Assembly: GCA_017463155.1 (NCBI GenBank)
Contig: JAFTPT010000031.1
Location: forward strand, 45,227 to 109,226
DNA length: 64,000 nt
DNA from: Blautia sp.
Lineage (GTDB): Bacteria; Bacillota; Clostridia; Lachnospirales; Lachnospiraceae
Reading direction: 5' to 3'
Part shown: one piece after another, positions 60,801 through 64,000 of the stretch
Layout: each line of letters opens with the position of its first letter
How positions within the stretch are numbered: the stretch's first letter is position 1
Notes under the pieces: generated by a model
What the model saw: only the letters and a program-made list of their open reading frames with translations
Told to the model about the DNA's origin: nothing
Database searches by the model: none
Position numbers and translations under genes: made by a program

Positions 60801-63800
60801 CGGCCATTGTGCTGCCTCCGGGTACACAGAGGCTGTATATTTATTATTCCAGGAATTCCTACGACCTCATTTTCCACGCGGACATCGCAGGAGAGAAGGT
60901 AAGTGCGGTATACCAGGTCCTGCATGGCGCTTCACTTGAATACTATGCGGAAGAAAGCATCCTGCCGGATGGCTGTACCTTTGCAGGCTGGACCGAGAAG
61001 CCGAAGACCGATGGTGAATACTCGTGGAGAGAGGGCATGGCGGGCACAGAGGAGTGTGTGCTGTCCGACCTGACCGTCATGACCATGCCTGCCGGAGAAA
61101 AACACTTCTACCCGGTACTGATCCCGCACAGGATTCAGGTGCACCTGGACGTAGGCGCCGTGGACGCAAACGCGGATGAGACCAACATGAACGGCTGGAC
61201 GAACCCGGTGACGTACGAGGACGAGGACACAGCCGCTGTCATGGATAAAGCCCAGTACCGAAGCTTTACCACCAACCCGGGGGAAAAGCTTCGTATGGAC
61301 GGCGGTATGAACAGCGCGGCTCGTGCGGGCTATGTGCTTGACGGATGGTACACCTCCGGCGGCGTCCAGTGGACGGCCGACATGGGAACAGATCCGGAAT
61401 ACTGTGACAAGAATGAGGATGGTGAGGTGCTCCTTACAAAGCATCCGGACAGGCCCTATTCCTATTATACGATTACGCTGACGGCCGCATGGGCACTCCG
61501 CTGGGCCGATATCGTTTATGATACGGCAGAAGGAAACGGTGACGTGACGGGCGATACACCTGTGATCCCCTACGGGCGTGTCATTGTTACGGATCAGACA
61601 CCCGTGCCTCCGAAGGGATACGGCTTCATCGGATGGGCCGACAAGACCGGTCATCTGTACAAGGCCGGACAGAATTTCGCCTACCATAACCTGAGCAGGG
61701 TAACGGCCCTCGGTACGGGGGACGACAACAATACCATCACACTGACGGCACAGTATGCCGAGATCCCGCAGGGCTCTCTGTTCTTTGATACGCAGGGAGG
61801 CACGCAGGTGGAGCCGATCCATAAAGAAGCGGCACCCGGTTCCGGCTCCTATCCGGTCACGGAGGAAGAGGCGGTCGACCGGGTCACCACCCGGGAAGGG
61901 TATACGTTTGCCGGCTGGGTAACTGCGCCCGGCGGTGATCGAAAAGTGACCTGGCCCGTACAGATCGGCAGCCAGGATGTGACGATCTACGCGTCCTGGA
62001 CACCGAATACGTATACGATCACGTTCGAAAGCATGGGCGGCAGCAAGATACCGTCGATCACACTGCCCTATGGGGAGAAGCTGCCTGCACCTGCTCCTGT
62101 ACCGGAGAGGCTGCATTATGTATTTGAAGGCTGGAAACCTGTGCTTCCGGAGACGATGCCGGCGTATGACCTTACAGTACAGGCGGCCTGGACACCGCAG
62201 AAGTATACGATCTCCTTCGATACGGCCGGCGGCAATGCCATCGATCCCATTGAGGATATCTACGGGGCCAGGGTGACACCTCCTGCGGATCCTGTACGGG
62301 AAGGATATACCTTTACCGGCTGGGAGCAGGAGATCCCGGCTTACATGCCGGATACAGATCCGATCATCCGGGCACGTTGGAAACAGAACCAGACGGCACC
62401 TGCGGCCCCTGTGGTCACGGCTGTCACCGACACGAGCATCGAAGTCGAGGCGGAAGAAGGGCAGGAGTACGCGATCGAGCGTATATCCGAAGAAGCTGCC
62501 GGCGGATCCGGGGATACGGACGACGAAGACCCGGCACAAGGAGATCCGTCCGGGACGGACGAGGAGAAAAACTGGCAGATGCCGGACGAGAGCGGCCGGA
62601 TGATCTTTACGGATCTGTTGCCCGCGACGGCGTACCGCATTGTGACCCGCCGGGCTGGCAGTGATACAAAGATGCCTTCCGAGGCTTCCCGGCCGACCGT
62701 GCAGACCACGAACAAATCCACCCAGGAGGCGCCCGGGACGCCGGCCCTTGTGGCCGGACGAACCGACATCGAGGTGATCCCGGTCCTGAAAGGACTGGAA
62801 TATTCCATTGACGGAGGAACGACCTGGCAGAAGCCGGATACGGACGGGCGGATGGTCTTTGACGGCCTTTCGGAAGACACGGAGTACAGCGTCCTTGCCC
62901 GCAGGGCGGAGACAGAGACGAAATACGCGTCGGAAGCATCGCCGGCTTCCCGTATCTTCACGGCCAAGACCCTGCTGGATGTGATCCGCGTCACCGGATT
63001 GCCGAAATACGGCGTGACCCTGACGACCGCGGTTACGCCGGCGGATGCAGCGGATATTACGTACCAGTGGTACCGTACCGATGCGTCCGGGGATGATTTC
63101 CCGGGGACAGCGATCTCCGGAGCGACGGGAACGACCTACGCCCTGACGGCCGCTGACATCGGACAGATCATCACCGTCCGTGCCGTGCAGACGGTCCGGG
63201 GAGGGGAAGATGTGACGGCACAGGATACCCTGGCACAGGTGATCCGGAAGGCCGACGGACCGGCTTCTCCCGAGGTGCAGGCGGAATCCGATGAGACCAC
63301 GATCACGGTCACGGCCCCTGCGCAGTCCGGAAACCGATACGAGTACAGCCTGGACGGAAATACCTGGCAGGAGGAGCCCTTGTTTGAAGGTCTGATGCCG
63401 GGAACAGCATACCTGGTACACGCCAGGGAGAAGGAGACCGCTGAACAAAATGCCGGAGAGCCCGGGACAGCCCGCGTGGAGACAAAGAAGACCATTGCGG
63501 ATGTCTACGAAGTATTCGAAAACGTGGACGGAGGCTTTACGGAGCCCGGAAAGCCGCTTACAGATAAGGCGGAAGGCTCCTATGTGATCCCGGCAAGGGA
63601 TGCGTTCACCGTTTCCGGGTACACGTTCGGATCCTTTGAAGCAGACACGTCCTCGCTTGTGTACGCCAGGGAGGGAGACGAGGTCGACCTTCCCGCCGGC
63701 ACAACGAAGCTCTATATCTACTACCGGCGGAATGTCCATACGCTGACCTTCTACGAGGATATCACGGGCACCGCGAAGAAGACGGAATATCAGGTGCGGA

Positions 63801-64000
63801 CGGGCGTGACATTGTCCGATTATGCGGATGAGTCCGTCGTCCCGGTGGAAGCGACCTTCGCAGGCTGGACGGATACGCCCAGGACGGAAGGCACCTATGA
63901 CTGGGAGGAAGGGAAAGAAGGGAACGAAAAGAGTGTCCTCGTTGATGTTGGATCATACACGATGCCGGATGCGGATCTTTCGTTCTATCCGGTGCTGATC
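51863..64000 (+). CDS. Giant secreted repeat protein (beta-helix, InlB/Flg_new and Fn3/Ig-like repeats), 3' end beyond the window
   Basis: One open frame runs from ATG 51863 to the last base, 4046 codons without a stop, so the protein is larger than 430 kDa. Signal peptide residues 1-29, cleaved after ALA. Residues 30-155 are very acidic with YPDEE repeats. From about 52430 to 55250 come three beta-helix modules with GAGIGGG repeats, interrupted near 54150-54430 by CxxC clusters. InlB/Flg_new-type segments follow near 55675-55890 and 56990-57185, with further beta-helix regions at 56000-56990 and 57200-58000. From 58022 on lies a tandem repeat of about 950 residues: FAGW-type InlB repeats, then Fn3- and Ig-like domains. 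No catalytic motif seen. Probably a cell-surface adhesin; the wall anchor must lie beyond the window. Confidence 0.88.
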   Translation, partial: MRFSGKRWLSGALAAVLMLQQLVPMTALAEDLSSGEEAVYAEDTAYSVMSSEEDITDDQDLPELEEADLVDPDEEYPDEEYPDEEYPDEDIVLSDGSDGSAWEEGDEYPGTPSEEDGTQDPDAEDMDESGSIDEEAFDEEDEELEEDDEDLLLSSAPLVGSTLNGVFYINADGDPATAPSCTRVEEDVTAWKNGWYVVEGDVTIDTRVKVTKDVSLILADGAKLTVPMGIEVNGTSTNALHIYAQEEGTGALVSGGSCAKGAAGIGGKSGMLSGPISIHGGTITARGGLRGAGIGGGLYSDATDMMITGGTVTAVGGDQAAGIGGGYQGGCQKLWISKGTITAIAGNSTASASKAAEAIGTGQDPTAGSGTLSFSLYDGAEIRAGSDEDHVEIYFSDDVGVDACRNNPYVRISQATEGIRYIDKDGIEWLLSVNLFKRITADTVTWDQSWYAVTGDITIRDRVLVSGNINLVLGDGARLNASKGITVPEGCSIRIFGQKEQSGRLVAEAGSYSGAGIGSENEKNAGTIELYGGRISAVGGPGAPGIGGARNGSAAVIIGRGEINAAGGSDGAGIGGGADTSVTINGGTVIATGNGGGAGIGGNNYRNGGTVNITDGTVTATGGENGAGIGGGRNGDGGSIEISGGTVEASGSRSGAGIGGGNGGKGASITVRGGSVTASGGGYGGCGIGGGNNGAGGDVTLTGGIVLATGGGSDMAIGGEGMETGTIRFADMRVFAGGSPDTLSPVKVGPGNDIREQECHNVCARIDLCEEHAAAEGYVHNEEGHWNVCANCMTPLNGEYHRYREYADKNKEEKYTFEPVDETWHQRECEVCGYIEKGLHSYDTGDLRCQLCGGGEIVVTYVDANGTKKQHKGCLQIHGKDADGTEVFELNDELFDGFYMVKDDVEIENRMTVDGKVNLVLCDGASLTATKGIEVNSGNTLTIWRQEKGTGKLYARGSSGNAGIGGADDDNGGTIVINGGNIIAIGGENAAGIGAGSFLDDPPTEKVIKGSTYYFLYCNGLGATVTINGGSVDALGGAGGAGIGGGRYCAGGTITITGGTVKARGSAGAGIGGGEKGTGGTITISGGDVSASGDTGAGIGSGHEGSHDRLKKGTVITITNGAKVDAYSSDATAIGLARCYYPVLTLATPCEVNILSGRVKATSRIVFPVGVSLHPAWNPSLSSARLVKITLACNRPSDYIWLNGPTDNDIYTLYYRIPTYRGHKLDIAPGSGYPLADKDTNRVINQLVDGWGYVSCWDLGRTYLVPATVYYVHFDGNGADGFMEDTAADPASEYRLPESGFYPPYGKYFSGWRADVDGSLYQSGEVFTSNVYPKDITFKAEWEDGYGIWVGNRLITPQNAKDVFGDGSVSYDDAAKKLKLSDLSKISVDRGDQTGDQPYKHALIYAEDRDLNIELDDAAVSADELTDYGIRVVNGELHISGAAGGDGTLQVEGAKIGICADEKVVIEDLRRLTVLEQSGNGIGIQSKNASVELRRNNLSAYSAMQYEITGGTGIEGNGVSIQDISLVTAKSTAPKGYGIRSYSWVNLTRTTSYTRIDAHGGTAGVYADNMITQQDSDLRASGDAYGIYTGRGLTLLRRETSVRATAESPGTGIYVGGYLRNEDGIVTSRGGKIGIESDGVYPRWMDTSYTDIKVDASGTVQAIKGPTQIEYAMEIQRPDEASMRSDGIILDKDGRPATDVLIVPREFEISFDPGEGSGTMASLYVTQDAETFLPRCSFTSPEPGLLFAGWKINGKIYGEGDAFTTADDVTAVAQWGFTWWTLQNLLKKGGEIVLPCDVTAGSADTYLSSTRDAVIDLNGHTIDRGLNSIRSDGQVFRVTDGTLTIKDSTGEGRITGGKASGNGGAVLISGGSFILEGGTITGNEAAPEESGKQIYGGAVYVDHGTFTMTGGALSGNKAESAGSAVFVANSDARFVMTGGTVTDNYARYGCAVLPRDGSFEISGSPVITGNRMLQGTKTSDYDLYYLGSYMRRTKPILVTGALDENACINVGTSNFNYPVITSGLPGNGSYKSFVSSNPDYTVYPDENGEAALMTKKTLTFYADVAGSKVFLTQKVFPGEPLSQFLSQLSLEKEGFTAAGWTRQKTDQDAYSYKAAVPGDDAYCVDDLSTMEMPGQDTFFYPVLIRHRVQVHLDLGAIDTNANAQNLNGWENPPVYTDTETPASLAISQYRCFNVELGETIRMNEGMSAITRKGYDLDAWLTRNGTRWNSGWGADPQYCDTDNAGNPFLTKSSEYPYSYYTMTLRPAWKLKKATVRYDIGMGRGMVTTQSTATPYSTVTVIRTKPLPPDNYIFVGWRDKQGNVYKGGDTFVYDGFDKVTVITEGTGNNTIRLSAVYAKIPQGALLFDSGGGTNVDPIQKKPTDGSTSYQVTESEVISKQPTRTGYTFTGWYTTEECTEKVKFPMTITGDDNVTIYAGWEANEYRIELDYGPDAGMAVFMGHYGDPVNIPDPVKMHYRFDGWTPAKPAYMPAYNMRLTARWVPRYYTITFDLGGGSGTSYISAIYGASITAPADPEREGYVFAGWEPDIPSNMPDDNPVITARWMQLQDQPEAPVVKEVRDTSIEVVPEEGQEYAIRPADTAEKTEAYSWQLPDENGRMVFEDLVPSLWYRMVTRRAGDDTKLPSEISESALAKTRKSSQEKPAAPTLQAGLTYIEVVPAIEGQEYAIRTIGTPESTTLNYQKPDGDGRMVFDGLLQDTPYQVVTRVAETDTRYVSPVSDPAEIYTQKTTVESVRITGTQRFRETLTAVVQPEDAQDLAFSWYRTGSGGESEEITDAESRTYALTAEDIGKTITLVVLQTVRGGEDVTVSASSGTIRKGVGPEAPALSAEAEETTIKVTAPVQEDARFEYSLDNKTWQSAVSFANLTPGSTYTVYAREKETETHEAGKTASLRISTKLTTAEVYEIRQNADGSWPEPGDPLAARAVARYQVPEDTDAFTAHGYRFDTYIGTDAGTRACSAGAAIVLPPGTQRLYIYYSRNSYDLIFHADIAGEKVSAVYQVLHGASLEYYAEESILPDGCTFAGWTEKPKTDGEYSWREGMAGTEECVLSDLTVMTMPAGEKHFYPVLIPHRIQVHLDVGAVDANADETNMNGWTNPVTYEDEDTAAVMDKAQYRSFTTNPGEKLRMDGGMNSAARAGYVLDGWYTSGGVQWTADMGTDPEYCDKNEDGEVLLTKHPDRPYSYYTITLTAAWALRWADIVYDTAEGNGDVTGDTPVIPYGRVIVTDQTPVPPKGYGFIGWADKTGHLYKAGQNFAYHNLSRVTALGTGDDNNTITLTAQYAEIPQGSLFFDTQGGTQVEPIHKEAAPGSGSYPVTEEEAVDRVTTREGYTFAGWVTAPGGDRKVTWPVQIGSQDVTIYASWTPNTYTITFESMGGSKIPSITLPYGEKLPAPAPVPERLHYVFEGWKPVLPETMPAYDLTVQAAWTPQKYTISFDTAGGNAIDPIEDIYGARVTPPADPVREGYTFTGWEQEIPAYMPDTDPIIRARWKQNQTAPAAPVVTAVTDTSIEVEAEEGQEYAIERISEEAAGGSGDTDDEDPAQGDPSGTDEEKNWQMPDESGRMIFTDLLPATAYRIVTRRAGSDTKMPSEASRPTVQTTNKSTQEAPGTPALVAGRTDIEVIPVLKGLEYSIDGGTTWQKPDTDGRMVFDGLSEDTEYSVLARRAETETKYASEASPASRIFTAKTLLDVIRVTGLPKYGVTLTTAVTPADAADITYQWYRTDASGDDFPGTAISGATGTTYALTAADIGQIITVRAVQTVRGGEDVTAQDTLAQVIRKADGPASPEVQAESDETTITVTAPAQSGNRYEYSLDGNTWQEEPLFEGLMPGTAYLVHAREKETAEQNAGEPGTARVETKKTIADVYEVFENVDGGFTEPGKPLTDKAEGSYVIPARDAFTVSGYTFGSFEADTSSLVYAREGDEVDLPAGTTKLYIYYRRNVHTLTFYEDITGTAKKTEYQVRTGVTLSDYADESVVPVEATFAGWTDTPRTEGTYDWEEGKEGNEKSVLVDVGSYTMPDADLSFYPVLI
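52084..52134 (+). repeat. Short in-frame YPDEE repeat in the acidic linker
   Basis: The unit TATCCGGATGAAGAA occurs three times with a fourth, diverged YPDED copy, coding for YPDEE in the Asp/Glu-rich stretch after the signal peptide. Short exact DNA repeats like this can change copy number by slippage. Confidence 0.75.
52430..55260 (+). repeat. GAGIGGG beta-helix repeat region, three related modules
   Basis: Three modules start alike: WYVVEGDVTI..LILADGAKL (about 52440), WYAVTGDITI..LVLGDGARL (about 53205) and FYMVKDDVEI..LVLCDGASL (about 54555). Each is followed by repeats of about 20-24 residues alternating GAGIGGG turns with TITINGGTVTA-like strands. Such patterning fits a right-handed parallel beta-helix. 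The DNA string GCCGGGATCGGCGG recurs many times. Confidence 0.8.
58022..60854 (+). repeat. Large tandem repeat, copy A
   Basis: About 945 codons starting KKTLTFYADVAGSK. Order: FYPVLI head, HLDLGAIDTNAN segment, PYSYYTMTLRPAWKL, GWRDKQGNVYKGG, three InlB/Flg_new repeats ending in GW, two Fn3-like units with PDxxGRMVF, an Ig-like unit with YALTAEDIGK and QTVRGGEDVT, a further Fn3-like unit with YAREKETETHEAG, and an IYYSRN tail. Confidence 0.8.
60855..63728 (+). repeat. Large tandem repeat, copy B
   Basis: Same order of domains as copy A: FYPVLIPHRIQVHLDVGAVD, PYSYYTITLTAAWAL, GWADKTGHLYKAG, InlB/Flg_new repeats, PDESGRMIF and PDTDGRMVF Fn3-like units, YALTAADIGQ with QTVRGGEDVT, and IYYRRN. 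The start-to-start distance from copy A is about 2.83 kb. The two copies are similar but clearly diverged at DNA level. Confidence 0.8.
63729..64000 (+). repeat. Large tandem repeat, start of copy C (cut by the window end)
   Basis: VHTLTFYEDITGT, TFAGWTDTPRTEGTYDWEEG and FYPVLI repeat the head of copies A and B, 2.87 kb after copy B. At least a third copy therefore begins before the window ends. Confidence 0.78.

Noticed and set aside
60932-63739. A 935-codon open frame on the minus strand opposite the giant gene
   Set aside because: The plus strand keeps domain repeats in one frame across the whole region; the antisense frame only mirrors GC-rich codon positions.

Overview
The window looks like chromosomal DNA of a GC-rich, anaerobic, Gram-positive member of the Clostridia, most likely Lachnospiraceae. 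This rests on the clostridial gene order (radical-SAM-associated protein / RNase G / rplU-prp-rpmA / obgE / yhbY / nadD / yqeK / rsfS), an rpmA with the Prp-cleaved N-terminal extension, a single-polypeptide pyruvate:ferredoxin oxidoreductase, the two-protein FtcD/FchA form of histidine degradation, a two-box LexA regulon start, and sigma-A promoters with AGGAGG-type ribosome binding sites. The species cannot be named from sequence alone. No rRNA, tRNA or CRISPR array was seen.

Layout. 1-1464: tail of a probable radical-SAM-associated gene and RNase G. 1511-9891: a LacI-controlled sugar cassette (LacI regulator, UroD-like protein, ribokinase, RbsD-type mutarotase, RbsB/RbsC/RbsA-type ABC importer, then an SGNH hydrolase) sitting between rng and rplU, which are usually close together. 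9915-14472: translation/ribosome block rplU-prp-rpmA, obgE, yhbY, nadD, yqeK, rsfS. 14478-15250: a long REP-like hairpin, lexA and its two LexA boxes. 15290-20820: HlyD-like protein, yggS, sepF, aroB, lspA, rluD. 20822-26446: a cytidylate-kinase-like gene leading hutU-hutI-ftcD-fchA (urocanate to glutamate plus methenyl-THF; hutH is absent). 26517-31074: branched-chain-type amino acid importer livJHMGF. 31121-33537: polar amino acid importer. 33543-34980: REP-like repeat and a secreted cysteine-peptidase-like protein. 35064-38841 (minus strand): tyrosine recombinase, ABC-F protein and Rrf2 regulator in one operon, plus aroK. 39076-42776: nifJ. 42758-47656: a glycosyltransferase, GtrA flippase-like protein and the cobalamin nucleotide-loop genes cobT-cobU-cobS-cobU-like-cobC in one tightly overlapping run. 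47720-48428 (minus): two orphan bacterial-microcompartment shell genes. 48455-51677: MATE transporter, DUF1015 protein, SH3 lipoprotein. 51694-64000: the first 4046 codons of a giant secreted repeat protein that runs off the end of the window.

How it fits together. The window serves sugar and amino acid uptake and fermentation: three ABC importers, histidine breakdown to glutamate, and pyruvate oxidation to acetyl-CoA. Cobamide assembly and two shell proteins suggest a B12-dependent compartment process whose enzymes lie elsewhere. A recurring design is visible: each importer operon has a stable hairpin just after its binding-protein gene, and all three binding proteins carry AxA-type signal peptides without the expected lipobox cysteine.

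The most unusual items are the giant beta-helix/InlB-repeat protein with a tandem repeat of about 2.85 kb, the two orphan BMC shell genes beside the cob operon, the UroD-like protein inside a ribose-type operon, and a promoter with a spacer dyad followed at once by a terminator-like hairpin at 31121-31197.
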